Shown in pieces: positions 30,678 through 41,673 of a stretch of 64,000 nt of DNA (position 1 is its first letter; every line of letters starts with the position of its first letter). The notes under the pieces are model-generated. The model did no database searches. It was not told the DNA's origin and saw nothing but the letters and a program-made list of their open reading frames with translations. This DNA comes from Hyphodiscus hymeniophilus (taxonomy: Eukaryota; Ascomycota; Leotiomycetes; Helotiales; Hyphodiscaceae): contig VNKQ01000007.1 in assembly GCA_016508695.1 (NCBI GenBank), forward strand, positions 930,001-994,000. Reading direction: 5' to 3'. Position numbers and translations under genes: made by a program.

Positions 30678-33293
30678 TCAATCAACACTCGGATTGCTTC
30701 GAGGATCTAATAGACAATCATCACAATCGTGCTTTGGGGGACATTCATCTTTACGGTTATCCAATCCAAGCGCTGATTTCATCGTTTCTGTAATTTTTGA
30801 ATAGATGCGTACGCGATCAATCGTAGGCAAGGGTGGCCTGATGTCTTGTTTTTGCCTGTCCACTCGTCCACCTATCTCGTTCGGTGGAGTGCTCTGAGTG
30901 CTCATAGCCTCCGAGCTTTCGTCATCGCTGATATCGACAGGAGACGCAGGTATAGGGGGAGGGCAAACTGATGGAGGTCGGTTTCGTATCCATGTTCCAG
31001 CTCGAGATCCCTTGTTGACATGATCGATTGTACGTACTCGCTTCACACCTGGCCTAATGGAACTTTTTCTTCGCTCCCCAGAGCTTGCTCCAATCGACGA
31101 TCCCATCGTGGTGTGCGTTCCGGTTCTGGCTGGAGCCTGAGGGTGAGCCTTGACAATCTTGCGGTTGGTGTTATGGAAATGGAAATCCGGATCAAATTGT
31201 AAGCTTTGCGTCTGAAATTCATGATCGGTTATAGAGAAGTGGGGATGTTGTTGAGCTTTGGATATAGGTATATTTGTGGCGACAGTTCCAGTCGCATCAA
31301 TTCCCTCATCGTATAGCATTTTGGAAGTCGGACGTGCCTTGGGAGAACTGTCGATGTCTGGTAAGGGTGAGAACCAATCATTTGTCGTCTGCCGCATTGG
31401 GAGAGGTGGGAAGAACACCACGTCTTCAACCTCTGGACTAGTCAGTACCTCTCTTGCGTGCGCCTTCAACTTGATTTCCCTGGTTGCCTTCGAAACGTCT
31501 GGGGCTGATGACACGGATCGTATTGAACGCCCTGGCTTGACTTGGGGAGTTGGTCCTCGGATCCAGTCATTGGACTCGGATTCGGAAGAAGCAGCAATTG
31601 CGGGAATCGCGGCTTGCGGGAGTCGAAAAGACCATTCGCTGATTGATTCTCTTGCGTTTCTGGGGTCAAAGGCATCTCCGGTATCCCGCCTCGTTGATAG
31701 TAGCGAAGGAGGTTCTGCCGATTTTGCACGAGGAGTGGTACAAGTAGGACTAGAGCTGCTTGGTGTTGATGATTTTTTCAACTCGCCAGCCAACTCTATC
31801 GAGCTCAGACTGTCTGGCGACCCACCAGCCTCCCATATTAATTCGGGTTCCTTGTTCTGCGACGGCGGTTTTGAGTTTGACCTAGAGTGAGTCCAGCTTG
31901 GTGAATCAACTGGAAGAGAGCCCAACGAATGTGTAGGGGCCTGAGTGGCGGCAGCTTTCGAAAGAGCAGGAGGTGCCATCTTAATTTCCATACTCTTGAA
32001 GCTTGAGATAGCGCGCATGGGTCCCTGAGACGGAGGTGTAGCTAGAAGATGCGCATTGTGGCGGCTGTAAGGCCGGTAGTTGCGTCGGAGGTTTGCTTCT
32101 ATCAATTCGGTAATAGAATCAATGTCTGCGCTTGTGATTAGATACGTAGCCTCGGATCCACTTGTACCAGCTTGGCTGTCCGGGAAAGGTCGAGGTATAG
32201 GTAGTCGTATAGAGGCACCATTTGTCGCACTCAATGAGTGCGCAGCGGCGCTTGTTCCAGTCGAATAGCTCGCGCTGCTCGCTCGTCGCAGCATTATTGT
32301 AGCTGGGATCTGCAAGTGAGACGAAGACACTTTGCGAAGAGTCAATTTTTCTCGAACAGTACTGACAAGTTTGTGGTCTATTGCCCCAAAGGTGAATGTT
32401 GAGCTTCTATAGGGACGGCCTAGCTGATCAGTTTCCATGCGGCGTTGACCGCCAGGAGTCGACACAACTGATCCCAACGGCAAGGTTAAGGTGGAAAGTA
32501 TTTGATGTGCTCCAACTTCCACAGAACTCCATCTCCTGGACACGAGAGGTGGGGCTGGATCTGACCAGAGTCGAGGCAGTATTCGTCCGTATGTATCCGT
32601 ATTTCCTCGAAGCGAATTATGAGGTGAATAACTCCCGGTGTGCCCCGTACAAAGCTCATTCATTCCCCTCAAAGCAGTAGGCGCGACATAACAACCTGAT
32701 TGGCTCCAATGATCCGGATATCGATGTTCGACAGAGTTCCCATGATAATATTTGTGCGTTCGATTGTTTCGATGCCATCTGCGCTTGTTCTTGCCACGCG
32801 GCGTAGCTTTCGCTCTCTTCGGCTTTCGTATCATACTCAAGCTATCTGAGCTGGTTCGTCGAGCTCTGTAAGGCTTTTCTTTGTCGTCAACTGGGGCCTG
32901 GGGAGGGGAAAGGTAACCGCTGCTCTCAAGACTCCAAGGGCTGCGACCTGTATCCGACGAATACAATGATCCACCACCAGAAGAGAGGCTGGGACTAAGT
33001 GTGGTCGAGTAATTGCCGAACGGCGATGTGGCTCGAATGAGTCGAGAGTTTGAATGGGGACTTTGTACGGAGGAGACATCGCCATTATTATTCGTTCTCA
33101 TATGGCCATGGGGTTGTGATTGGAATTCCGAAGAATTCATCCCGAGTAGGGACGTAGGTGCTGTCGAATGAGAAGCTGATCGATCTGGCGTAGGCGATTT
33201 GCCGACTGGAAAATAATCGCCATCTGGGCTTGATATTGTGACTGGAGGGGTGTCAATTCTAGGTTCCAGGAAGGGGTCCTGAAGAGAAGCCAT
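30678..33293 (-). CDS. Large Ser/Pro-rich protein of unknown function
   Basis: A continuous minus-strand frame starts at MASLQDPFLEPRIDTPPV (33293) and gives about 871 residues. It can be extended to ATG 33425, which would add a hydrophobic leader (MILSSRTHLISFLFVF); I prefer 33293 because the extension looks like UTR. The protein is almost entirely low complexity: Ser/Pro/Thr-rich, with a basic patch (RKPKRAKATPRGKNKRRWHRNN) that could be a nuclear localisation signal. Later blocks are ITSADIDSITELIEANLRR and TRDTGDAFDPRNARESISEWSFRLPQA, which look conserved enough to be short docking motifs. The C-terminus ends with a Cys/His/Asp cluster (CPPKHDCDDCLLDPR). Its 870-codon open length argues it is a real gene. 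I do not recognise a family. Confidence 0.6.
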   Translation of the reverse strand: MASLQDPFLEPRIDTPPVTISSPDGDYFPVGKSPTPDRSASHSTAPTSLLGMNSSEFQSQPHGHMRTNNNGDVSSVQSPHSNSRLIRATSPFGNYSTTLSPSLSSGGGSLYSSDTGRSPWSLESSGYLSPPQAPVDDKEKPYRARRTSSDSLSMIRKPKRAKATPRGKNKRRWHRNNRTHKYYHGNSVEHRYPDHWSQSGCYVAPTALRGMNELCTGHTGSYSPHNSLRGNTDTYGRILPRLWSDPAPPLVSRRWSSVEVGAHQILSTLTLPLGSVVSTPGGQRRMETDQLGRPYRSSTFTFGAIDHKLVSTVREKLTLRKVSSSHLQIPATIMLRRASSASYSTGTSAAAHSLSATNGASIRLPIPRPFPDSQAGTSGSEATYLITSADIDSITELIEANLRRNYRPYSRHNAHLLATPPSQGPMRAISSFKSMEIKMAPPALSKAAATQAPTHSLGSLPVDSPSWTHSRSNSKPPSQNKEPELIWEAGGSPDSLSSIELAGELKKSSTPSSSSPTCTTPRAKSAEPPSLLSTRRDTGDAFDPRNARESISEWSFRLPQAAIPAIAASSESESNDWIRGPTPQVKPGRSIRSVSSAPDVSKATREIKLKAHAREVLTSPEVEDVVFFPPLPMRQTTNDWFSPLPDIDSSPKARPTSKMLYDEGIDATGTVATNIPISKAQQHPHFSITDHEFQTQSLQFDPDFHFHNTNRKIVKAHPQAPARTGTHTTMGSSIGASSGERRKSSIRPGVKRVRTIDHVNKGSRAGTWIRNRPPSVCPPPIPASPVDISDDESSEAMSTQSTPPNEIGGRVDRQKQDIRPPLPTIDRVRIYSKITETMKSALGLDNRKDECPPKHDCDDCLLDPRSNPSVD

Positions 33294-34372
33294 CTTAGGA
33301 GCATATAGGAGATGCGAACGAGGAATAGAGATGCGCCGAGTCAGACCCGGTCTATAGATGTGGGAGAAGGCAGAAGGGAAGACAAAAAGGAAAGAAATCA
33401 GGTGAGTCCTCGAGCTCAAAATCAACCTCCAAGAAATCGCGCCTCGGCGAGCGCTAATATGCCAACTTTGGCAGGAGCGACATCGATCCTTCTATATCGC
33501 GGTGTCTTACCTCTTGACCTGACATGTTGTCCAGTACACATTATGGAGTAATGATACGGTCCCCAGATGAACATTTTTTCAGCAACGGACTAAAGACAGT
33601 GGGGACACGGTAGATATAATCCATGGCGAGATGATGTTGACCGTGAGAAATGTTCCATCATGAAATTGCCCAAGTTTCATTGCCGTTTGATACACCACGT
33701 GATCTCGAAATGAGCCTCCAGTTGTTGCATAGGTAAGGTAGGTACTATCGGGATCCGACAAGACTCTAATTTGAGTTTCGCAGTGGAGTCCGTGCCTATT
33801 CATTTCCAGTACCACTCCGTACCCTTTCCAGAAAGAAAAAGACTATTCGGAACAATATCGTCGTTAAGGATCAGAATGTACGCATCGTCCCACTTACCAG
33901 CCTGAGGTGCGAAATGAAAGCTAAGAAGCAAATTAGCATCATTTAAAGTACCTTATCCTCATCCACAAAAACTGTCATATCTTGTCGCAGAACTGTTAAT
34001 ATACTAACACTCTCGTCACCTGGCTTCATCCATACAAATGTATCAGCAAGTGTGTCTTCCGTATCTGAGCATGGTCTGACACTAAAGCTTGCTCTGTTGA
34101 CGTAAAAACAATCACTGCGCGCGACTCTCAATCCTTGGACGGCACTCCTTCCAGTCTCAATCATTGCGTGGTTGGGTAGGCCATCGTTAGCCAGAAGAAA
34201 GCAGATGAGATTGATACATCACCTTTTATCCAGAGTCTTGTTATTTAGGAACATTTCCGGTTGTGCAGGAAATGCTTCTGCGCTCAGAGACGACTCAGCA
34301 CATGCAGAGAGACAGTATTGCTCTCGATGAAGAACAGGTCGAATTGTATATCTAATACGACGCATGGTATCG
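33294..34372. other. Intergenic region
   Basis: About 1.1 kb between the start of the Ser-rich gene and the 3' end of the arylsulfotransferase-like gene, both on the minus strand. Frames at 33579-33815 and 33943-34164 (minus) lack domains and initiation context. A ggtaaggtaggta run lies at 33729-33742. No gene is supported. Confidence 0.4.
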
Positions 34373-36196
34373 CTATTCGTGCGATTCCAACAACTCATAC
34401 GCCGGTCTCTCATTTTTCCAACGATGGAAAGGAAGTAGTAGTCTGGAAGACTTCCTGAACCAGCGAATTCTCAACAAAACTCCGTGGTATCGCCACAAAC
34501 ACCCAAACCCAGCAAACCCACAAATTACAAACATGACTTGCCAAAGTGACAGCTGCGCATTTGGTGTCAGTGTCGAAGAACCCCAGAGAATTCAAAGGTA
34601 GCCAGAAAGATGTCAAGTGTACTTACGTTAGACGAAAACGAAGCGCTCACAGCCACCGATATGCCGTACTCCAACACTAAGCCCTTCCCATCTAATGCCA
34701 CAATCCTGACATGTGCCTCCTCCGGTATACCATCTAATTCGAAGCTAGTCTCAAATCCATCCTTTTCCAGCTCTTGGATAGTGACGAAGTCGGCATCAGC
34801 AGCGTTGATCTTATCTGCGCTTTGCAGCCTCCAAGACTTAACTTCTGTCGCTCCATTCCAAGACACGTATGCCCTCCCATCATCGACCTTTATGGTAGGG
34901 GACTCTTTAGGTCTTCCAACCCAATGGCTTTTAAAAGTCCGGTAGGACTTGACAAGTCCAACATCGAGGATCTCGAAGATCAATCCAGGGCCGAAATGAG
35001 CATCACAAAGGACCCGTCCGTCTGCGGTGAATTCGGTGAAAGCTGGCGAGTTACCGAAACCAACGAGAACGTTACCAGTGTTCGGAAGTATCTGCATAGA
35101 TCCCTGAGAAATGGCGAGAATTTTATCGGGGTGCACGTAAGCCTCCACGAGGGTGGCTGTCATTTCCTCAATATCCAGCGAAAGCTTTAACCCGCGGCTG
35201 AACTCAGCTGGATTGTGAAAGACGTTGTCGCCATGATTATCGAATATGGTAAGAGTATTATTCCCATGCCAATTAGCATGGTGTTGCCACGCAAAGTTCG
35301 TAGCCCGCCCTTCTGAGAGATCCGTGAAGCTGTTATTCTTGCCGCCGAGATGCCAGAGCGTTTCTCCCGAAGGACTAATGCATATAACCGCATGCATATA
35401 GCGTGAAGAAATGTAGTAGTTTCCTAGATCATCTTTATCCACGCTGTTGATGTGGAAGAAATCGAAGGCATTCTTTTTGGAGTTTCCATCTTTTGCGCCT
35501 GGCTTTTTGAATGTATCGCCCATGTCTACGTTGTCTGATGCTTGCCACTGAAAAATCAGATCGCCCGTCTCTACATCGATTTCTTGAAACAAGCTGTCAT
35601 TGATCCAGCACTTTGCACCCAATCCTAACTCAGTACAGTCCGTCTCGTGGTTGTGATAAATTGTTATGAGGGCAGTGTTGTTGCTTGTGATATGGAATTC
35701 GTGGAGATCTCCATTCAGTCCGAATCCAACCGCTGAAACTTCATAAGCAATCTCGTAGTTTGAGTTGACCTAGTGATATATTAGAAATCGACCTTTAAAG
35801 AGCATGTTGCCAGCGTGCAAGAAGGTAAGAGCCATTGGAATGCGCCTCATGATCTGTTCCCCTCCACCACGTCAAGTAGTCCTGGCCCTTGTATTTCTGG
35901 ACCTGTGTATTCATAGCCTGGCCGAAACGGTCTTCCATCCACACCACGTTTCCTCTGGCATCCAACATCACAGGTCCAGGAGTTCCCACGACCTTGCCTC
36001 GAGGACTGAGTAGTATATTTCCGTCGTCACATCGTGAGTCCCACCGTGTGTATATCGGTTTAGGCGCTTCGAAGTCTACTGTGACGAATTTCTGGGTCGG
36101 ATATATGCCGCTGAATCCAAAATCATATGCGCTCCATGAAAAAGATCGGACCAACGTTATGAGCGTTGCAAAAATGAAGACCTTCATGGCGGTCAA
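34373..36196 (-). CDS. Arylsulfotransferase (ASST-like) family secreted/membrane protein
   Basis: A gene of about 566 residues in three exons: 36196-35819, 35769-34627 and 34552-34373. The N-terminal signal peptide is MTAMKVFIFATLITLVRSFS. The central region has the beta-propeller pattern of fungal arylsulfotransferase-like proteins: GNILLSPRGKVVGTPGPVMLD, HEFHITSNNTALITIYH, FFHINSVDKDDLGNYYISSRY, GETLWHLGGKNNSFTD, FAWQHHANW and NTLTIFDNHGDN. The conserved His residues in FHINS and WQHH fit the family. Exon 3, reached through a 74-bp GTAAGT intron, supplies a C-terminal TM segment (MFVICGFAGFGCLWRY) and a basic tail ending LLESHE. The first intron (35818-35770) must use a GC donor (gcacgc), as no GT in phase exists there. 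Most fungal members have no proven substrate; sulfotransfer is inferred from family name only. Confidence 0.8.
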
Positions 36197-37356
36197 AGGA
36201 GTGACAATTGGGAAGGGAAAATGATGGAGAGGGAGTGAGAGCGACGGAGAAGGGATCGTGGAGCCATAATCTCATATCTGCTTTCCAGGATCTCTTGTCG
36301 GTCCCGACCATCATCGAAGTCTTGGTTGAGTCTTGGCATATGTGCTCCACTGGGAGGGTATGAACAGAACCCCACGCTGTGGATAGTGAACCCACATGTG
36401 AACCACATGTGGCTTTGATTGCAACGATTTGTGCGGCAAAATATCCGAGAAGGTAGGGGTCAGAAGAGAGGAATCAGACTTCCGTTTCAACTCGATGGAT
36501 GATTCGCGTCATACAGTATCAGCGGGATACTCAGTCTTGGCTAACGAGTAACGACAAGAATGATTTTGCACATGATAGTACGCGTGTAATCGGCACCGTC
36601 TCTCGTCTACGCTCTTATTCGGGTATTCTCTTCGGAGCGGCGATGACTTCATCCCAGCCTTTTATCGTCAGAAAGTTCAAATAAAGGTCTTACGCGTACT
36701 CGTTACTCGTTTACTCGTTTAGACATCGAGGTAGCCGGATCTCCGTTGGCGCAGGAGAAGTTGGCAGGGAACTCGCTCTAGCGAACTGCCACGAACCATT
36801 CGGGTGGCATAGCGACCTTTACCAAGATAAGATAAGATCGTCCCCCCTTTACAGTATGAAGTCGAGGGCCAGTCTAGAAGCGGTATTCTCTTCATCGCCT
36901 GCCACGGAGGCTGAACTAGTGCGTTTCCACCTCCAAGTTCCAAGAGCTGCTTCTAGAGAACCTGACTGGACAAGCATGGTTGATAAGTTGTGCCAAGATG
37001 TTAAAGAGCTGCTTCCACTACACCCAAGGAAGCTGTGCGCAACAAGAGAGAACAAGGTGAGATTGGTGCAGGAATTGATCTCAGCTCAATGTCGGAATCA
37101 AAAGGAAACATGTAAATGTTCCATGGTAATGGGTGAGGTGGGAGAGCCAGATGAACATCAACTTGGTATCATTATAAGTAATATACAGTAGAGAGAAGAG
37201 AGTCGAGGGACAGCGTAATTCGTCAAGACATCCGTGGACCCAAAACAAGGAAACCCTGAATATTCGAAAGGCTGCCCTGGAGCCATAGGAATATCCTTCC
37301 CAAGAAGATGCGCAGTCCACCTCTGACATCTTGTCGGCCGTATGATGAGTCTCTTC
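36197..37356. other. Intergenic region upstream of the ASST-like gene
   Basis: No supported gene. Frames at 36719-37191 on both strands are unrelated overlaps. A short direct repeat of ctcgttactcgtttactcg lies at 36701-36719, and cacatgtgaaccacatgtgg is repeated at 36393-36413. The right part is 3' flank of the heme lyase gene. Confidence 0.4.
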
Positions 37357-38408
37357 TCACTTGTTGGCCTGCTCCCTGACTGCGGCGCCAGAAGCTCTAT
37401 GCCAAACATCACCACCCCATCGCATCATTCTTTCAACAGCAGCAGTCGGTGTGACAGCGGGCCTCACATCGAGGTAAAAGACAGGATCGCCATTTGCTTC
37501 CGGAGCGCCTTCATAGTAGTCGATTACATATCTGACTTCTCTCTTCTGTCCGTTATTTTCTCTCTGGACAAACCAGTCGTGGCGATCAAAAGGAGGCTCG
37601 GTGCTATAAAGCCATCAGCACTTAAGCCTTCTTTTGGAAAAGACGAATACTCACCCAAAATAGCTTGGATAGATGCGACCCATCAGCTGAATCATCGCAG
37701 CTTTAGGTGTCATATCCTTCGGACGTCCCATGAAGCGGATCAGCTTCGGCTGTGCGACCTCATCCTCATTTGCTCCCTGGTCGAGGTTCGCACCAGCCAT
37801 ACTACCCTCCTCACCTCTCTTACACCTCGCCCAACCTTTGCTCAACCCTTGGCCAAATCTACGCTCCCATTCTACAATCTCCGCCCATGCACCCTCATTC
37901 AGGAAGTTGTGGACCGAAACCATACTTTCCACAGCTGTAACATCGACCTCACCACCCTTACGCAGTAGAGCATTATACATTTGTTGGGGAGAAGGATACT
38001 CCCAGTTGCCCTCCCCGGAGCCTTTGGGAATAGTAGACGGTTCTCGCTCGGTGGGCAGGGTGATGGTTTGCTGGGGAGCTCGGTCTTGGGAGAGATTATT
38101 GTACATGTAATTGAGGGGATTGTATTTGGAGTATTTGGATGTCGACGTGGTAGTTTCTTGGGTGGAGAGGTCGCCGGGTGTGTAGGGGCATGCTGTCTCT
38201 GCTGGAGGAGTTGGAGGCTTGGATACGGCTGCTACTGAACCACCTTGATGCATTGGACATGCTGGCTATCATTCCATTAGATCCCAAAACAGCGATATAG
38301 TTATGAGATACGTACTGGCGGTGATACAGTAGCATCTCTGGGCATGGGGTGAGGAGCGCTTCGCGCATTTACAATGGACACATCGGAGTCTGCCCAGAAC
38401 CAGCCCAT
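37357..38408 (-). CDS. Cytochrome c heme lyase (holocytochrome c synthase)
   Basis: This enzyme attaches haem covalently to apocytochrome c in the mitochondrial intermembrane space. Exons are 38408-38316, 38265-37655 and 37603-37357 (about 316 residues); the introns are 50 and 51 bp. It starts with the typical MGWFWADS. Two CPx haem-regulatory motifs (ACPMHQG at about 33 and ACPYTPGD) are followed by GNWEYPSPQQMYNALLRKG, VHNFLNEGAWAEIVEWE, RFMGRPKDMTPKA and RIYPSYFG. After the second intron come EPPFDRHDWFVQRENN, VRYVIDYYEGAP, YLDVRPAVTPT and AVERMMRWGGDVW. Every family block is present in order, so the splice model is solid. The gene is divergent from the ABC1-type kinase, also mitochondrial. 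CYC3-like versus CYT2-like specificity cannot be decided from sequence alone. Confidence 0.93.
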
Positions 38409-38952
38409 GTTGTTTGTAGGAAGCGATAAAGAATTATGAACTGTAAGTGAAGAAGGGAAAGAATAATGGTAGAATCCCGCTGCAGAGAATTCAACTTTGG
38501 ACGAGGCTGAAGGTCTTTATCTTCGCGTCATGAAGGGGAGGCGATCAAAATTTGGAGATTGGGTTCAGTCTTTTTGAGTTGACGGCCCGAGATTTCCCGT
38601 TCACCGAGACATTCAAAGTCGGCCTGCAAAATGCACCAAACACACCATTATACGTCTAGAATATAATAAGAATGTAACCCATTGTTCGTAGCAAGAATAT
38701 ACAGTCAATTTGGGGTTGATGTACCGTACTACAGCTTTCCTATCTAGTCTTTTGTCTCCTTGTCAAGCAATAGTAACAAGGGTGTACTGTAGACGGGCTG
38801 TTAAGCTTGTACGTCATCCAAAAGACGAAGCAGCCCATAATCACAAGCTTGAAATCAACAATACACTCTACACATTGAAGACTCCGATCGATGAAGAGAT
38901 GGTCCCAGCAACCACCCAATTGAGTGACTGACGAAGCCTTCTTCCCAAGAAG
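38409..38952. promoter_or_regulatory. Divergent promoter region of two mitochondrial genes
   Basis: A 544-bp stretch between the start codons of cytochrome c heme lyase (minus) and the ABC1-type kinase (plus). A short frame at 38710-38931 has no domain. No factor-binding site could be named. Confidence 0.5.
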
Positions 38953-41099
38953 ATGAGGCCAGCTCCGACCATAGGCCGTCTATGCCTCCGTCCAGCTCCA
39001 AGGATACGCCCTTTCATTCAAAGTCGCATTCAAGTCGCGTCGAGACGACTTTATGGAAACAGCGGAAAGATTCACTTTCGAACACCACCTCGTGGTAAGG
39101 CGCTGTTGTTTGCTGCTGCCGTGAGCTTGAGCCCGGCTGCTTTTGTGCAGCTCTCAGAAGAAGACAATGGAGGTACAGAACTGACGGCTGAGGGGCGAAT
39201 GCTGGAGGCGTCCAGGGAGGAAATCGAGAAGAAAGTCCCAGAGGATGCCCATGGCCTCCAGCGGCTCAGACACACCATTGTTTACTTCGTGGATGTGTAT
39301 ATCTGGGAGCCGTTATGCACTGGGCTTAGGTTCTTGCACTTAGTAGTCATTTTTGTGCCAGTGATGGTGACAGTCCCAGCTTTATGGATTGGAAAAAGAG
39401 ACCCTAAAAGAGAAAATGAAACACGAGGCGCACTTTGGTGGTATTGGTTCCTGGTCAAGTCTATGGAAAGGGCTGGACCTGCGTTCATCAAGGTAAGAGT
39501 TCCAGACTCCAAGTAAAGAGCAACACTGATCACTCCAGCTTGGACAATGGGCAGCTTCTCGATCAGACATCTTCCCAACGGAGATGTGCGAGATCATGTC
39601 TGCACTTCATTCTAATGCACCGGCCCATTCACTTTCCCAAACGAAACGAATTATAAGACGAGCTTTTGATAGCCGGAATTTCGGGGACATATTTGAGGAG
39701 TTTCAGGAAGAGCCTCTGGGAGTGGGAGCTATAGCGCAAGTTTACAAAGCAAAATTGAAACCTGACTTGGCTGTCCCGGGAGATACGGATCTGGAAGCGC
39801 CTCGAAATATCCGCCAGAACGTCAGGAAGAACGTGGATACCTTAATCAAAAGCACACCCCAGAGAGTTCCATCTTCATATGTGGCAATCAAAGTTCTACA
39901 TCCAGGGGTGGAGAGGATGGTCAGACGGGACCTACGGATCATGGGCTTCTTTGCCTCTGTCCTTAATGCAATTCCGACCATTGAGTGGCTTTCGTTGCCA
40001 GACGAAGTCCAACAATTCGGAGAAATGATGCGCCTGCAATTAGATCTCCGAATTGAATCTGCAAACTTATCGATATTTCGGAAGAATTTCATTGAAAGGA
40101 CCACTGCGTGGTTCCCATATCCCTATACCGAGTTCACCACTCGCCAAGTCCTGGTCGAAGAATTTGCCCAAGGTATCCCCTTATCAGACTTTATGGAAAA
40201 TGGTGGAGGTGTATTCCAGCAAGAGATAGCTGATGAAGGGCTCGATGCTTTTCTACGCATGCTGCTGTTGGACAACTTTGTACACGCAGATCTTCACCCT
40301 GGGAACATCATGGTCCGCTTCTACCAATCCTCTAAGCCTCATCTTCCTTTCAGCAAGCATAAGGATGAAGACCCTCAGACGCAACCAGATGTCACAGAGC
40401 AAGTTCTCGCGCGACTCCGTCCTTATCGACATAGAAAGGATACTAGAGCTTGGGAACTAGAGCTCCAGAAGATCGACCAAGAAGGATATCGACCGCAGTT
40501 AATCTTCATCGATACTGGCCTAGTAACTGAACTCAATGCCACAAATAGATCAAACTTTCTAGATCTATTCAAGGCAATTGCTGAGTTTGATGGGTACAAG
40601 GCAGGTCATCTGATGTGTGAGCGGTGCCGTCAACCAGATGCCGTAATTGACGAAGAAATCTTCGCTTTGAAAATGCAGCATCTTGTGCTTGGCGTTAAGT
40701 CAAGGACCCTTGCCTTGGGCAATATGAAGATCGGAGATATTCTGAACGAAGTCCTAGGCATGGTTAGACAACACCATGTAAGGATGGAAGGCGACTTCGT
40801 GAATGTGGTCATCAGCATCCTATTGCTCGAAGGTATCGGACGCACATTGAACCCTGATATAGATCTTCTGTCTAGCGCATTGCCTATTTTGAGACAACTC
40901 GGAGCTCAAAGCGGTAGCGGGATGTTGAGAGAAGGTGATTTTTCTATGCTCAAAGTGTGGGTTGGACTGGAAGCAAGAAAGTTCCTGCAGGCTAGCATTG
41001 AGGACGTAAGTACAACTTTCCCATATATCAAACCACGACGCTTATCAATTGCAGGTTGAACGATGTGTGAAATATGACTTGTTATCACCAAATGTATAA
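38953..41099 (+). CDS. ABC1/ADCK (UbiB) family mitochondrial kinase-like protein
   Basis: This is a member of the Coq8/ADCK atypical kinase family, most like fungal Mcp2/Cqd2-type inner-membrane proteins linked to coenzyme Q distribution and lipid homeostasis. Exons are 38953-39492, 39539-41005 and 41055-41099 (about 683 residues). The N-terminus is basic (RLCLRPAPRIRPFIQSRIQVASRRLYG), as in a mitochondrial presequence; TM segments follow (ALLFAAAVSLSPAAF, FLHLVVIFVPVMVTVPALW). The family KxGQ motif spans the first splice junction (KLGQWAASRSDIFP, about 180). Next come an Ala/Gly-loop (PLGVGAIAQVYKAKL), the VAIKVLHPG lysine (about 298), HADLHPGN (about 429-436) and FIDTGLV (about 503-509), where DTG replaces the kinase DFG. 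The tiny last exon adds VERCVKYDLL. A charged insert between HADLHPGN and FIDTG is characteristic of the fungal subgroup. Confidence 0.92.
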
Positions 41100-41673
41100 A
41101 AGCTGGAGTTGAGATCATTCACGAGCATATGAGCGGCGTTCGGAGATGGGGTGTAAGGAAGCACTTTCTCCTCTGTCATTGATGTCAGATCCTAGGTGGC
41201 ACAAAATAGAGCTTCATTATTTAGTGATTGTCTGCTCAGATTTAATGATGCCAACAGTCTCTGATTTGTTGAGGATGGACAAGTATCGTCCGGCGTATGA
41301 TTCACATGAGAGCGAATATCTTCACGAGAGCGTGTGGACTCCTCACCAGCAATTTATCTTCTACAACAAACAGCCACTCTTTTCCATACGATTATCTCTC
41401 TGCCTCGTCAGAAGCCTTGTTATACAAGCAGCGCTATCAGCCTATCAAGAGACAGACGCTCATTAGAAGGACAAGCGCGGATGGTTTGTTTACTTATATG
41501 AAGCTGGGGACATTGTCCATCGATTTCAATTTACAATCTCGAGCAGGAAGCTGAACTTACAATTCTATTTAGCTAGAGTCACCAAAGATCGTCACGACCA
41601 GTGACAGCTTTGACCTTCCTCCGAGGCTCTGCGCGCCCCGCCCCGCCATCGAGCCCAGGATACCATCAGCAAA
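41100..41673. other. Intergenic region
   Basis: About 570 bp with no supported gene. The frames at 41146-41554 have no domain content. It presumably holds the 3' UTR of the kinase and the promoter of the next gene. Confidence 0.4.

Noticed and set aside
33294..33425. 44-residue hydrophobic extension of the Ser-rich protein
   Set aside because: Would put a signal peptide on an otherwise nuclear-looking disordered protein; the inner Met fits better. Kept as a stated alternative.
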